Counted from the stretch's first letter, positions 1 to 8,943 are shown. The stretch is DNA of 64,000 nt from Phytohabitans flavus (GCF_011764545.1 NZ_AP022870.1:5998001-6062000); one strand, 5' to 3'. Numbers and translations are program-made. The notes: generated by a model from the letters alone, not told the origin.

Positions 1-581
1 GGCCCGCGCTGGCCCAGCCGGTTGACATCGACGACCGCGGTCAGGTTGTCCAGGCCCGCGGTCCCCGCCTGCTCGAACGCCTCCCAGATCGAGCCCTCGG
101 CAAGCTCACTGTCACCGCACAGGACCCAGACGTGGTACGGCAGGCGGTCCAGCCGCGCGCCGGTCAAACCCAGCCCGACGCCGACCGGCAGGCCCTGCCC
201 CAGCGACCCGGTGGCCACTTCCACCCAGGGCAGCCGTGGCGTCGGATGCCCTTCCAGCCGGCTGCCCAGCCGCCGGTACGTCATCAGCTCGTCGAAGTCG
301 ATCGCGCCGGTGGCGCGGAGCATCGCGTACAGCAGCGGCGAGGCATGCCCCTTGGAGAACAGCAGGTGGTCGTTGTGCGGGTCGTCCGGCCGTGCCACGT
401 CGTACCGCAGGTAGCGGGTCAGCAGCACCGACATCAGGTCCGCCGCCGACATCGACGAGGTCGGATGTCCCGAGCCGGCGGCCGCGGCGGCGCGTACGGC
501 GTCGACCCGCAGCTGCTGGCCCAGCTCGGTCATCCAGCCCACGTCCGGCCGAGCCTCGAGGTTCGTCCCAGTAACAGCCAT
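1..581 (-). CDS. Transketolase, N-terminal part (runs off left edge)
   Basis: Translation from the ATG at 581 gives a transketolase thiamine-diphosphate-binding domain: an early GSGHPTSSMSAADLM stretch, FSKGHASPLLYAML, a GHPTPRLPWVEVATGSLGQG segment, and the cofactor motif starting GDSELAEGSIWEAFE and ending in VVDVNRLGQ. The enzyme belongs to the non-oxidative pentose phosphate pathway (transfers two-carbon ketol units). About 193 codons are present; the C-terminal part lies outside the window. No stop codon is seen. Whether it is a full-length or a split transketolase cannot be told from this end. Confidence 0.9.
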   Translation of the reverse strand, partial: MAVTGTNLEARPDVGWMTELGQQLRVDAVRAAAAAGSGHPTSSMSAADLMSVLLTRYLRYDVARPDDPHNDHLLFSKGHASPLLYAMLRATGAIDFDELMTYRRLGSRLEGHPTPRLPWVEVATGSLGQGLPVGVGLGLTGARLDRLPYHVWVLCGDSELAEGSIWEAFEQAGTAGLDNLTAVVDVNRLGQRG

Positions 582-656
582 AACCCCGCGCCTACCCGTA
601 CGCCGGGCGGCCAAACCCGTGTGCGACCGGCTACGTCACGAAGTCATCCACGCCGG

Positions 657-1109
657 TCAACGGGCGAACATGCCCACCAGCGTGCCAGAGGCCAGCTCCT
701 TCCGCCCTATGGCCCGCCGTACGTCGGTGACGCCCGGCCGGTCCGGCAGGTCCAGCGGCTCCCGGACGGCGTACACGTGGAAGAAGTACCGGTGCGGCTC
801 GTCCCCGATCGGCGGCTGCGGACCAGCCCAACCGGTGCTGCCGAACCCGTTGGTCCACTCCGTGCCGTGCGCGGGGACCAGGCCCTCGCCCACCTCGCTG
901 ACCTCCGGGTCGATCCCGGTGACCAGCCAGTGCAGGAACGGCTCCTCCCCAGCGTCCGCGTCCTCGCAGAGCAGCACGAGCTCCGCCGTACCACCGGGCG
1001 CGGCGGACCACTCCAGCGGCGGCGAGCTGTTGTCCCCGGATCGGGACATGCGGTCGGGCATCAGATCGTGGTCGTTGAACGCGGTACTACGCAGCATGAG
1101 ACCTGACAC
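657..1109 (-). CDS. PEBP family (YbhB/YbcL-type) protein
   Basis: 150-residue protein of the phosphatidylethanolamine-binding / Raf-kinase-inhibitor fold, bacterial YbhB/YbcL branch. Diagnostic ligand-pocket segments are visible: CEDADAGEEPFLHWLVTGID (equivalent to the DPDAP...HW motif) and HRYFFHVYAV. The GTG at 1109 is chosen because GAGG lies 5 nt upstream; ATG at 1097 is an alternative. It starts 7 nt after the end of the CBS-domain gene and is probably co-transcribed with it. Ligand and role are unknown for most bacterial members. Confidence 0.85.
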   Translation of the reverse strand: MSGLMLRSTAFNDHDLMPDRMSRSGDNSSPPLEWSAAPGGTAELVLLCEDADAGEEPFLHWLVTGIDPEVSEVGEGLVPAHGTEWTNGFGSTGWAGPQPPIGDEPHRYFFHVYAVREPLDLPDRPGVTDVRRAIGRKELASGTLVGMFAR

Positions 1110-1116
1110 GGCCACC

Positions 1117-1539
1117 TCAGATGTTCTCGTGAGCGACGCTGATGTCCGCCAGCGCTGACCGCGGGTCCCGCTCGATGGCCATGTCGCCGAGGGACAGCAC
1201 ACCGACCAGCTCGCCGCGATCCACGACCGGAATGCGGCGTACCGCCCGCTGGCGCATCATCTGGACGGCCTGGTCGGAGTCGTCGTCCGGGCCGATCACC
1301 GCCAGGTCCGGACTGCAAATCTCACCGATTGTGGTCGAGCTCACGTCCCGCTCCTCGGCCAGGACACGGACGATGATGTCCCGGTCGGTGACGATGCCGC
1401 GCAACCGCCCGTCGCCGCCGACTACCAGCACGTCTCCGATGTCCTTCGCGCGCATCTGCTTGGCCGCCGCGGCGAGCGAGGCGTCGGGCGCCAGCGTGAC
1501 CGGATGCGGCGTCATGAGCTCGCGGACCTTCTCCGCCAT
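1117..1539 (-). CDS. CBS domain pair protein
   Basis: 140-residue stand-alone protein made of two CBS motifs, roughly residues 8-60 and 75-130. Typical CBS features are VRELMTPHPVTLAPDASLAAA, DVLVVGGDGRLRGIVTDRDI and RRIPVVDRGELVGVLSLGDM. Stand-alone CBS pairs bind adenosine nucleotides or similar ligands and act as sensors. The ATG at 1539 has GGAGG 8 nt upstream; an in-frame TTG at 1554 overlaps that ribosome site and is rejected. The PEBP gene follows directly. Confidence 0.9.
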   Translation of the reverse strand: MAEKVRELMTPHPVTLAPDASLAAAAKQMRAKDIGDVLVVGGDGRLRGIVTDRDIIVRVLAEERDVSSTTIGEICSPDLAVIGPDDDSDQAVQMMRQRAVRRIPVVDRGELVGVLSLGDMAIERDPRSALADISVAHENI

Positions 1540-1650
1540 TAGTCGCACCTCCAAAAGACTTCAGTCTCCTGACGGCCTACCCGTGCGAGGCTCGGTGAAA
1601 CCCGCTCCGCCGGGGGATGGCGAGGGCCGGTGCGTCCGCGGGCAGTCGGA

Positions 1651-2088
1651 TCAGGCGAGGTCGAGCAGCTCCATCTCGCCGCCGCGGACCATCCAGCGCG
1701 TGAACGAGCCGATCTTTCCGCAGGCGACGCAGCGCTCGGCCGTGGCCAGCGAGCGGATGCCCTTGCCATTCGGGTACAGCGAATAGCCGACCGCGACGTC
1801 GAAGCCCTCCTCCTCGCAGACGCAGACCATGACCTGGACGTCGTCCTCGGACCAGTACTCGCCGCTGCCCGCCACGAAGTGCTCCGCCTCGCACTGGCGA
1901 CAGGTGCGGCGCATCGTGCCCTCCACCGGGTCGCCGGAGACGCCGAACACGCCGGCGCCGCACTGCCCGCAGGCCGAGTGCCGGATCTCGTGCACGTCAT
2001 ACCCCTCGGCGCCGATCTCCTCCAGGAACGCGTCGAGGTCGTCAGGTCCGTCACCGACGTGCCATTCGCCGTCCATCCGCAAAGCCAT
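1651..2088 (-). CDS. Zinc-ribbon-like protein with several CxxC pairs
   Basis: 145 residues, acidic, cytosolic. Cysteine pairs resembling zinc ribbons are seen in CGQCGAGVFG, TCRQCEAEHF, CVCEEE and CVACGKIGSF, so it may hold two structural zinc sites. I do not recognise a named family. The ATG at 2088 gives a compact protein beginning MALRMDGEW; ATG at 2076 is an alternative and the upstream ribosome site is weak for both. It lies between a membrane/coiled-coil gene and the CBS gene, all on the minus strand. Confidence 0.7.
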   Translation of the reverse strand: MALRMDGEWHVGDGPDDLDAFLEEIGAEGYDVHEIRHSACGQCGAGVFGVSGDPVEGTMRRTCRQCEAEHFVAGSGEYWSEDDVQVMVCVCEEEGFDVAVGYSLYPNGKGIRSLATAERCVACGKIGSFTRWMVRGGEMELLDLA

Positions 2089-2129
2089 GGACGGATCCAA
2101 CCAGAGACCGCCAGCCGGCGGTGCCCCAG

Positions 2130-2924
2130 TCAGGTGAGGACGACGCGTGGGATGGGAGCGGTGTCCGCCTCCCAGGCGGGCATCGGGCGGACGCCGCGCA
2201 CCGAACGGCGGGCCGGGCGGGTACGGCGAGCGCTGGCCGCCTCGCGTACGCGGAGTGCGGCCGAGAGTGCCTCTGTGTCGAGGCTCCGCTTGGCGGCCAC
2301 CGCGACCTCCGCCGCCTGCCACGCCGAACTCTCCACTTCAGACAGTGTCTCGCACGCGCGGCGCAGGCGGTCGCGGCGGGCCACGCTCAACCGGGTGTCC
2401 TGCTCGAACGGGTGGCGCCGCGGGTCCCAGCCGTCGCGCCCGGCGAGCACGGCGCCGAACTCTTCCGCCGCAAGGTCTCCTCGGCGGTACGCGGCCGCGG
2501 CGGCACGCTCCAGGTAGCGGCGGCGTACCGCTACCTCATCCACTGTGGATGGTGGATCCGGAATGCCGAAGGCCTCCGCCTGTATGGAGCGCAGTGCCGC
2601 CTCAGCCGCCTCGTCGTACGCCCGCCACGCCGCCTGTTGAGTGCGGCACACCGCGGCCCACGCGGCGCGCCGCCGCTCCGCCGTCACCGCCGCACGGCTC
2701 GCCGCGACGGCCACCTCCTCCGCGTACCGCCGCAGCTCGGCCTGTCGCGCGGCGAGTGACTCGCGTCGCGCCCTGACCCGCTGCTCAGGCCGGGTCCGGC
2801 GCCACCGGCGCCGGGCGGAGATGGCCATCGCCACGAACGGCACAGCGCCCACGGTGACGAGCGCCAGCCAGATCAAAGCGGCGCCGCGCATGTCCAGCAG
2901 GAGGCCATGGAAATCGATCTTCAC
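2130..2924 (-). CDS. Membrane-anchored coiled-coil protein of unknown function
   Basis: 264 residues. One hydrophobic segment near residues 12-32 (LIWLALVTVGAVPFVAMAI) is followed by a long, Arg/Ala/Glu-rich helical region that looks like a coiled coil, so the bulk is probably cytoplasmic and tethered by a single membrane helix. GTG at 2924 is preferred because GGTGAGG precedes it at proper spacing; two upstream GTG codons in frame are less likely. I recognise no domain. Confidence 0.6.
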   Translation of the reverse strand: MKIDFHGLLLDMRGAALIWLALVTVGAVPFVAMAISARRRWRRTRPEQRVRARRESLAARQAELRRYAEEVAVAASRAAVTAERRRAAWAAVCRTQQAAWRAYDEAAEAALRSIQAEAFGIPDPPSTVDEVAVRRRYLERAAAAAYRRGDLAAEEFGAVLAGRDGWDPRRHPFEQDTRLSVARRDRLRRACETLSEVESSAWQAAEVAVAAKRSLDTEALSAALRVREAASARRTRPARRSVRGVRPMPAWEADTAPIPRVVLT

Positions 2925-2977
2925 GGGAAACACCTCACCCACGGATCGGAGGGGTACGGGAGGAGGTTGTGCCGGGG

Positions 2978-3298
2978 TCAGCGCACGAGCTGGGGCGGGG
3001 CGCGCTGGCCCTGCGCCGACCGATCGGCGCTGTCGGCGGTGACCCGCTCGGCGGGCACCGGCGCCTGGGCGGCCCGCGGCTCGGCGGCCACGGGCACGGA
3101 GGTCTCGACCACGGCCGCCGCATCGATCTCTGTGGACAGTCCCACCTCGACACAGACGCCCACCGGCGTCGACACGTCAGGCGGGGGCGCGGCGTGGACG
3201 GATCCGGGCACGGCCAGCACGGCCAGGAACGCGAGGCCCGCGGCCAGACGTCCGCGCAGCCGACCCCGCACGCGGCGGGCGGGCGCGGCGTCGGACAT
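2978..3298 (-). CDS. Small putative secreted protein
   Basis: 106 residues with an Arg-rich N-terminus followed by a hydrophobic core (LAAGLAFLAVLAVPGSVHA) that looks like a Sec signal peptide cleaved near residue 36, then a low-complexity Val/Ala/Glu-rich tail. No known domain. It ends 53 nt before the membrane coiled-coil gene and is divergent from the lipoprotein gene at 3348. The ribosome site is weak, so the start is uncertain. Confidence 0.5.
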   Translation of the reverse strand: MSDAAPARRVRGRLRGRLAAGLAFLAVLAVPGSVHAAPPPDVSTPVGVCVEVGLSTEIDAAAVVETSVPVAAEPRAAQAPVPAERVTADSADRSAQGQRAPPQLVR

Positions 3299-3347
3299 CC
3301 ATACACGTTATCGCAGCCGGGAACCGGACACGCCGAAGTGCCGTCAG

Positions 3348-4232
3348 ATGGAGATGACGATCGCACCTGGCTTCCGCGCGGCGGCCGCCGCATCCCTATT
3401 CCTGCTGGTCGCGTGCGCCCAGGAGGGCGGTGACAGCACGTTACCGGCCGACGCGCCGGCCCAGCGTCCGGCGGACGCCATCGCGTTGCGGATCGACCAC
3501 ACCGGCGGCTTCACCACTCCCGGTGACGGAGTCGCACGGCTACCGGTCGTGGCGATCTACGGCGACGGCCGGGCGATCGTCCAGGGTCCCCAGCTCACGA
3601 TCTACCCGGGTCCGGCGCTGCCCAACCTTCAAGTGATCCAGATCTCGGCCGCGGACCTGGACAAGCTCGTCGCGCGGGCCACGGACGCCGGCGTCGGCAC
3701 AGCCAAAGACCTGGGACAGCCGCCGATCGCCGACGCGCCGTCCACCCGCTTCACCGTCGACACCGCGGACGGCCCGGCGACCACGGAGGTGTATGCGCTG
3801 GACGAGACCGGCGGCACCGGCAGTGGCCTCACCGCCGACCAGGTCGCGGCCCGCACCAAGCTGCGCGACCTCCAGGCGGCCGTCCGCGACCTGCACGGCA
3901 CGCTCGGCGTCAGCTCTGGATCGGAGCAGCAGTACAAGCCGGTGGCGCTGGCCGCGGTCGCCACGCCGTACGTCGCGCCCGAGGGAGCCCCGGGCATCAA
4001 GGAGCAGCCGGAGGTCGCCTGGCCGGGGCCGGCACTGCCCGGCACGTCGATCGGCAAGGGCCTGGAGACCGGGTGCGTGACGGTCACCGGTGACGACACC
4101 GCCAAGGTGCTGGCCGCCGCGGAAAAGGCCAACGCGGCGACGCCGTGGGCCTCCGGTGGTCGCAAGTGGACGGTCATCATCCGCCCGCTGCTGCCGGACG
4201 AGACGGACTGCGCCGATCTGCTCAACCGTTAG
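3348..4232 (+). CDS. Lipoprotein of unknown function
   Basis: 294 residues. An N-terminal signal (ATIA-type basic start, then AAAAASLFLLVAC) ends in a lipobox with Cys near residue 20, so the mature protein is probably lipid-anchored outside the membrane. The remainder is a soluble domain containing two further Cys residues near the C-terminal end (GCVTVTG and DETDCADLL) that could pair. ATG at 3348 and ATG at 3354 are both possible; neither has a good ribosome site, so the mRNA may have a very short leader. No family recognised. Confidence 0.7.
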   Translation: MEMTIAPGFRAAAAASLFLLVACAQEGGDSTLPADAPAQRPADAIALRIDHTGGFTTPGDGVARLPVVAIYGDGRAIVQGPQLTIYPGPALPNLQVIQISAADLDKLVARATDAGVGTAKDLGQPPIADAPSTRFTVDTADGPATTEVYALDETGGTGSGLTADQVAARTKLRDLQAAVRDLHGTLGVSSGSEQQYKPVALAAVATPYVAPEGAPGIKEQPEVAWPGPALPGTSIGKGLETGCVTVTGDDTAKVLAAAEKANAATPWASGGRKWTVIIRPLLPDETDCADLLNR

Positions 4233-4239
4233 CGGACTG

Positions 4240-4286
4240 CCGGCGGGTCTTGGTGGGCGGTCGGCGGGCCCACGGAGACCCGCCGG
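4240..4286. terminator. Bidirectional hairpin terminator
   Basis: Perfect 11-bp inverted repeat (CCGGCGGGTCT and its complement, 25-nt loop) between the convergent lipoprotein gene and sulfotransferase gene. There is no clear T-tract, as is common in high-GC actinobacteria. Confidence 0.6.
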
Positions 4287-4295
4287 GCCCCGCTG

Positions 4296-5138
4296 TCAGT
4301 CGGACCCGCCGGAAGCGGGCCAGGGGTCGCGCCAGCCCAGCAGCTCGGCGAGCCGCGCGTTGTACGGCACGAAGTAGTCGCGCAGTGCCCGGGCCACCTC
4401 CGCCGGTGGCCCGCCCCGCTCCACCCGCCGCGTGTGCTGGGCGAACCGGGGCGGCAGAAACGGCTCCAGGTCGAGAAACTCCAGCAGCTCCGCGTACGTC
4501 GACGCGGGGTCGGCGTAGAAGTCCTCGCTGCGCACGACCATGACCTGCTGGCGTGGCACGTGCCGGAACCACCGCTCCAGCTGCTCGGCGTACCGCCCGC
4601 GCGCCGTGTACGAGTACCGTCGCAGCACCGTGTGCGCGGCCCGGCTGTCCGGGCCGGCGCGCAGGGCCCACGCCAGCCGGTCGTGCTCGGCCGCAATCGC
4701 CTCGGCGAAATTGAGCGGCTCCACACCGGACGACCGGGTCTGTAGGTAGTGCGAGTAGGCCCGCTCCACCGGGTCGCGCAGCAGCGCGATGTACCTCCCG
4801 TACGGCAGCGTGGCCGCCGCCCGCTCGGCCGCGCGCGGGTGGAAGAGGTAGTACGGGCTCGCCTCGAAGCTCAGCCGCCCGGCCATGGGCGCCGGGAAGT
4901 GACCCCGGTACCAGCGCTCACCGCGTCCATAGTGGATGCTGAAGAACTGGATCTCCTTGCCGGCCGCTGCGCGCACCTGCGGGTGCTCGGCGAGGTACTG
5001 GTGCAGCGAGGTGGTGCCGCACCGCTGGGCGCCGACCACGAGGAAGTCCGGCAGCGCGCCGGGGGCCACCGACCGAGCCCACGCCCGGGTGCTGCGCACG
5101 GCTCGGCGCACGGTGTCGACCGCGGGACGGCGGCTCAT
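4296..5138 (-). CDS. Sulfotransferase (PAPS-dependent)
   Basis: 280 residues of the Sulfotransfer_1 / heparan-sulfate-N-sulfotransferase-like fold. The 5'-phosphosulfate-binding loop is FLVVGAQRCGTTSLHQYL at about residues 32-49, and the 3'-phosphate site is LLRDPVERAYSHYL near residue 120. It transfers sulfate from PAPS to a hydroxyl or amine of an unknown acceptor. Its ATG overlaps the stop of the 44-residue ORF by ATGA, which implies translational coupling. It lies just downstream of the Ebo-like operon, so its acceptor could be that pathway's product, but this is inference only. Confidence 0.88.
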   Translation of the reverse strand: MSRRPAVDTVRRAVRSTRAWARSVAPGALPDFLVVGAQRCGTTSLHQYLAEHPQVRAAAGKEIQFFSIHYGRGERWYRGHFPAPMAGRLSFEASPYYLFHPRAAERAAATLPYGRYIALLRDPVERAYSHYLQTRSSGVEPLNFAEAIAAEHDRLAWALRAGPDSRAAHTVLRRYSYTARGRYAEQLERWFRHVPRQQVMVVRSEDFYADPASTYAELLEFLDLEPFLPPRFAQHTRRVERGGPPAEVARALRDYFVPYNARLAELLGWRDPWPASGGSD

Positions 5139-5269
5139 GACAGCTCTGCTGGCTGGCTCGCTCCGCTCGCTTCGGCCCCGGATGCCGGCTCAATCCGGGC
5201 CGATCGCGCCGCGCCCAGCTCCGGATTGAGCTGGCCCCGCAGCCACGCCGCTACCGCTCGTAGCGCCAT
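5135..5269 (-). CDS. 44-residue ORF coupled to sulfotransferase
   Basis: Short ORF starting MALRAVAAWLRGQLNPELG, with a strong ribosome site (GGGAGG, 5 nt before the ATG). Its TGA overlaps the sulfotransferase ATG as ATGA. The first half could form an amphipathic helix; the second half is rich in Ala, Ser and Glu and contains a GAGCGGAGCGAGC-type sequence also common as intergenic repeat in actinobacteria. It may be a true small protein or only a leader that delivers ribosomes to the sulfotransferase. Confidence 0.5.
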   Translation of the reverse strand: MALRAVAAWLRGQLNPELGAARSARIEPASGAEASGASQPAELS

Positions 5270-5324
5270 GGTCACCTCCCGAACCACCCGGTACGGACGG
5301 CTCAGAGTCTGCCATACGGCGGTG

Positions 5325-6394
5325 TCAGCGCTGCCTGTTGATCGCCGATGCGGCAAGTGCCACCAGAGCCTCGCGGGCGTCGGCGGGGATCGGGGCTTCG
5401 GCGAGGGCGGCAACGGCAGCGTCGGCCCGTACCCGGATCATCTGCTCGATCCGCTCCAGCGCACCGGTATCCACGATGATCGCGCGCAGATCCTCGGCGC
5501 CGCCGGAGTCGAGGTCCGGGTTGCCGAAGAGGTCCCGCAGCCGGGCGGCCTGTGTCCGGTCGGCGCCGCTGCGGGCCAGCGCCATCATGACGGTCGGCTT
5601 GCCCTCGCGCAGATCGTCCAGGATGGACTTGCCGGTGAGCGCGGGATCGCCGAAGACGCCCAGCACATCGTCGCGGAGCTGAAACGCGTCGCCGAGCGGG
5701 TCGCCGAACGCGGCGTACGCGGTGTGCAGCTCCGCCCCTCCCCGGCCAGGCCGGCGCCGATCTGGAGCGGCCGGGTCACGGTGTACCGGGCTGCCTTCAT
5801 CCGGATCACCGTGAGCGCGCTCGCCACCGAGCCGTCGCCGACACCGGAGACGAGATCGAGGTACTGGCCGGCGATCACCTCGGTGCGCATGTGGGCGAAT
5901 ACGCCGTACCCGTGGTGGATCTGCTCGGGCGGCAGGCCACACTCGTGGAACATCTGGTCGGCCCACGCGGCGCACAGGTCGCCACAGAGCAGGGCGGTGT
6001 TGCGGCCGAACGATGCCGGGTCGCCGCGCCACATCGACTTCGCGTGCAGCTCGGCGAAGACCTTGTGCACCGAAGGCTCGCCGCGGCGCCGGTCGCTGCC
6101 GTCCATGATGTCGTCGTGGATCAGCGCGAAGGCGTGGAACAGCTCCAGCGCGGCGGCGGCCACCACCACCTCCGGGCTGTCCGTGCCGCTGGCCCCGCGC
6201 CAGCCCCAGTAGCAGAACATCGGCCGCAGCCGCTTGCCGCCCGCGAGCACGAACCGCCGCAGCGTCGCCAGTACGCCCCGGGGCGCGCCGTCCGGCCAGT
6301 CCGGGTCCTGCCGGTCGATGAACGCCGCGAGCTCGGCGTCGAAGCGCTTCCGCAACCCGTCCAGCTCCGACTCGGGGACGACCTCGACACTCAC
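5325..6394 (-). CDS. Polyprenyl (E-isoprenyl diphosphate) synthetase, frameshifted
   Basis: About 356 residues when one base is restored. The first Asp-rich motif HDDIMDGSD and upstream GGKRLRPMFCYWGW match trans-prenyl diphosphate synthases; the second motif region reads FQLRDDVLGVFGD. Such enzymes condense IPP onto allylic diphosphates to make geranylgeranyl-like chains. The N-terminal part (from 6394) and C-terminal part (to 5325) lie in different frames; the switch fits loss of one G in the G4 run at 5740-5743. It is the last gene of the Ebo-like operon, 43 nt after the phosphatase-fold gene, and could supply the prenyl donor for the UbiA enzyme. Confidence 0.85.
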
Positions 6395-6437
6395 GTCAGT
6401 CCCCGCTTCGCCGCAGGAAGTCGCTCGCCGTGCCCGC

Positions 6438-7820
6438 TCATGACCGCAGCCCTGCCAGGCCGAGCAGGAAGCGCTTGACCTCCGTCGCCGCGAGGTGCGG
6501 GCGGGCGGCCGAGCGGTCCGAGCAGATGAGCACGGGTGCGTCGTTGGGGTGCGCCGGAAGGCGGCCGTGGGTCCCGCGCACGGCCTTCGCCCCGGCGTCC
6601 AAGCCGACGACGCTCATCATGTAGCGCATGCCGAGCTTCTTGCGGGCCAGCGCCTTGGCCGCCCGCCGCTTGGCCGCAGCCGGCGCGGCCGGGTCGAACA
6701 AAAGCTCGGCCGGGTCGTACCCAGGCTTGCGGTGGATCTCGACGAGTCGCGCGAAGTCGGGGGCGTGGGCGTCGTCGAGCCAGTAGTAGTACGTGAACCA
6801 GGCATCTGACTCGGCTACGAGCACCAGCTCGCCCGAGCGCTCGTGGTCGAGGCCGTGCGCCGCCTTCCCCGCCTCGTCCAGCACCTCGGCGACCCCGTCC
6901 AGAGTGGAGCAGAGCTTGGCGACGGCCGGGATGTCGGCCGGATCCTTCACGTACACGTGGGCGATCTGGTGGTCGGCGACCGCGAAGGCCCGCGACGTCC
7001 ACGGGTCCAGGTACTCCATACCGTCCTGTGTGTACACCCGCAGAAGACCCTCGGCGCGCAGCATGCGGTTGATGTCGACCGGGCGGCGGGCGTCGGTGAT
7101 GCCGTACTCGGAGAGCGCCACCACAGTGGCCTCCCGTGCCGCGGCCGCGTCGAGCAGCGGGCCGAGCACCTCGTCGAGGGCCGTCGCGGCGGCGGCCGCC
7201 TGGGTCGAGGAAGGGCCGAAGCGCTGGAGGTCGTAGTCGAGGTGTGGCACGTACACGAGGGTCAGGTCCGGATTGTGGTCCGCCATGATCTTCTCGGCCG
7301 CCTTGCAGATCCAGGCCGACGAGGGCAGGCCGGCGCCCGGGCCCCAGTACGTGAACAGCGGGAAGCTGCCCAGCGCACCCACCAGGTCGTCGTGCAGCTC
7401 CGGCGGATCGGTGTAGCAGTCCGGCTCCTTGCGCCCGTCGGCGTAGTAGATGGGGCGCGGCGTGACCGTCCAGTTGACGTCCGCACCCATCGCGTACCAC
7501 CAGCAGACGTTCGCCACGGTATACCCGGGCTGCGCCTTACGGGCCGCGTGCCACAGCTTCTCCCCGCCGACGAGCGCGTTGTGCTGGCGCCACAGCAGCA
7601 CGTCGCCGACGTCACGGAAGTACCAGCCGTTGCCCACGATGCCGTGCCCGGCGGGCGTCTCCCCGGTCAGGAACGTGGACTGCACGGTGCACGTGACCGC
7701 TGGCAGCACGGTGCCGAGCGAGGCGTGGAATCCGGCGTCGGCCACGGCTTTGAGCCGTGGCATGTGTGCCAGCAGCCTGGGTGTCAGGCCCACCACGTCG
7801 ATGACGACCAGCGGCGTCAT
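6438..7820 (-). CDS. Alkaline-phosphatase-fold phosphodiesterase (nucleotide pyrophosphatase type, EboF-like)
   Basis: 460 residues of the type I phosphodiesterase / nucleotide pyrophosphatase family. The N-terminal metal Asp is in VVIDVVGL and the nucleophile Thr is in AVTCTVQSTFLTG (about residues 41-53), followed by the family hallmark TPAGHGIVGNGWYF. Further metal-site segments are PHLDYDLQRFGP, VALSEYGI and DHERSGELVLV. No signal peptide, so it acts in the cytoplasm. It sits between eboE and the prenyl synthetase in the Ebo-like operon, where such enzymes are a standard member; its substrate is not known. Confidence 0.88.
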   Translation of the reverse strand: MTPLVVIDVVGLTPRLLAHMPRLKAVADAGFHASLGTVLPAVTCTVQSTFLTGETPAGHGIVGNGWYFRDVGDVLLWRQHNALVGGEKLWHAARKAQPGYTVANVCWWYAMGADVNWTVTPRPIYYADGRKEPDCYTDPPELHDDLVGALGSFPLFTYWGPGAGLPSSAWICKAAEKIMADHNPDLTLVYVPHLDYDLQRFGPSSTQAAAAATALDEVLGPLLDAAAAREATVVALSEYGITDARRPVDINRMLRAEGLLRVYTQDGMEYLDPWTSRAFAVADHQIAHVYVKDPADIPAVAKLCSTLDGVAEVLDEAGKAAHGLDHERSGELVLVAESDAWFTYYYWLDDAHAPDFARLVEIHRKPGYDPAELLFDPAAPAAAKRRAAKALARKKLGMRYMMSVVGLDAGAKAVRGTHGRLPAHPNDAPVLICSDRSAARPHLAATEVKRFLLGLAGLRS

Positions 7821-7839
7821 GCTGATACCTCCTCGCTCA

Positions 7840-8943
7840 TCAGAGCCCGGGCTTGTCCATCAAGGTCCGGGCGAAAGCCAGCTCGGCCGCGATGCCCGCG
7901 GCCACGTCGGCGTCCGTACGGGGGCGCTGCTCCCGCGGGAGTACGCCCCAGGTGTAAGTCTCCACGTCGAAGTGGTCGCACAGTGGCTCAGGGCCCCCGA
8001 GCAGCTCGCGCATGGCGGCGCGGAGCACCGGCACGGTGGAGGTGAGCGGTGCGGCCGGCTCGGCGTGCAGCGGTACGTGGTAGTGCACCCGCCACGGGCC
8101 CTTCAGCTCCCGCTCCAGCGCCTCGTCCAGGTCGTCGGCGGCGTCCCCGTGCGCGGAGCGGGTCTGGTGCAGGAAGCGCGGCTCGACGTACCCCCGCAGT
8201 ACCTCGCGCGCGGCGACCGGGTCGGTGGCCTCCAGCGCGGCGGAGACCTGCACCTTGACCACCGGCAGGCCGGCCGCCCGGAGGCGGGCCAGCGCCTCGG
8301 CCGGCTCCTCCCAGGCGCAGGCGAGGTGGGCCAGGTCGAGGCAGACGCCGAGCCGCTCGGTGTCCACGGCGGACAGCGCGGCGGCGGCCTGCGCGGTGGT
8401 CTCCACGATGCAGCCCGGCTCGGGCTCGAACGCGACCCGCACCGGGCGGCCGGACCGGTCGGCGATCTCGGCGAGGCCGGCGGCGAGCTGGTCCAGCATC
8501 CGGGCGGCGGCGTCCGCGCGATCGGCGTCCCACGGCTCCCGCCAGGCCAGCGGGAGCGTGGAGATGGAGCCGCGGGCCGCGCTGTCAGGCAGCAGGTCGA
8601 CGAGCACCCGGGCCAGGTCCAGCGTGTAGTCGAGGCGGCGCTGGTCGGTCCAGTCCGGGTAGTAGACGCCGAGCTTCACCACCGGCGCCTGGAACGCCTC
8701 GTACGGGAAGCCGTTGAGCGTCACCACTTCCAGCCCGCGCGTGTCCAGCTCGCGGCGCAGTCGCTGGCGCAGCGCGGCGTCGGCGGCCAGCTCGGCGGCG
8801 AGCGGGGCGGCCAGCCACAACCCCAGCCCGAGCACATCCGCGTCGAGGTGGCGGCGGATCGCGACGGCGTACGTGTCGAACTGCCGCACGATCCCGTCGA
8901 AGTCCTCGGCCGGATGCACGTTAGTGCAGTAGCTCAGGTGCAT
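7840..8943 (-). CDS. eboE: EboE-type metabolite traffic protein (TIM barrel)
   Basis: 367 residues, opening MHLSYCTNVHPAEDF, the typical start of EboE proteins, followed by a xylose-isomerase-like TIM barrel. Probable metal ligands are in VAFEPEPGCIVE, VCLDLAHLACAWEE and HYHVPLHAEP. EboE is required with the other ebo genes for export or processing of metabolites such as scytonemin precursors in cyanobacteria; the reaction is unknown. The start overlaps the TatD stop by one base (TGATG), so the genes are co-translated. Confidence 0.88.
   Translation of the reverse strand: MHLSYCTNVHPAEDFDGIVRQFDTYAVAIRRHLDADVLGLGLWLAAPLAAELAADAALRQRLRRELDTRGLEVVTLNGFPYEAFQAPVVKLGVYYPDWTDQRRLDYTLDLARVLVDLLPDSAARGSISTLPLAWREPWDADRADAAARMLDQLAAGLAEIADRSGRPVRVAFEPEPGCIVETTAQAAAALSAVDTERLGVCLDLAHLACAWEEPAEALARLRAAGLPVVKVQVSAALEATDPVAAREVLRGYVEPRFLHQTRSAHGDAADDLDEALERELKGPWRVHYHVPLHAEPAAPLTSTVPVLRAAMRELLGGPEPLCDHFDVETYTWGVLPREQRPRTDADVAAGIAAELAFARTLMDKPGL

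Noticed and set aside
132-1106. 324-codon plus-strand ORF over transketolase and PEBP genes
   Set aside because: Arg/Pro/His-rich shadow frame opposite conserved minus-strand genes; no ribosome site.
5740-5743. Programmed ribosomal frameshifting in the polyprenyl synthetase
   Set aside because: No slippery heptamer or pseudoknot apparent, and many other genes in the window show the same G4/C4 defect.
6843-8045. 400-codon plus-strand ORF
   Set aside because: Antisense to the phosphatase-fold gene and eboE; composition typical of high-GC antisense frames.
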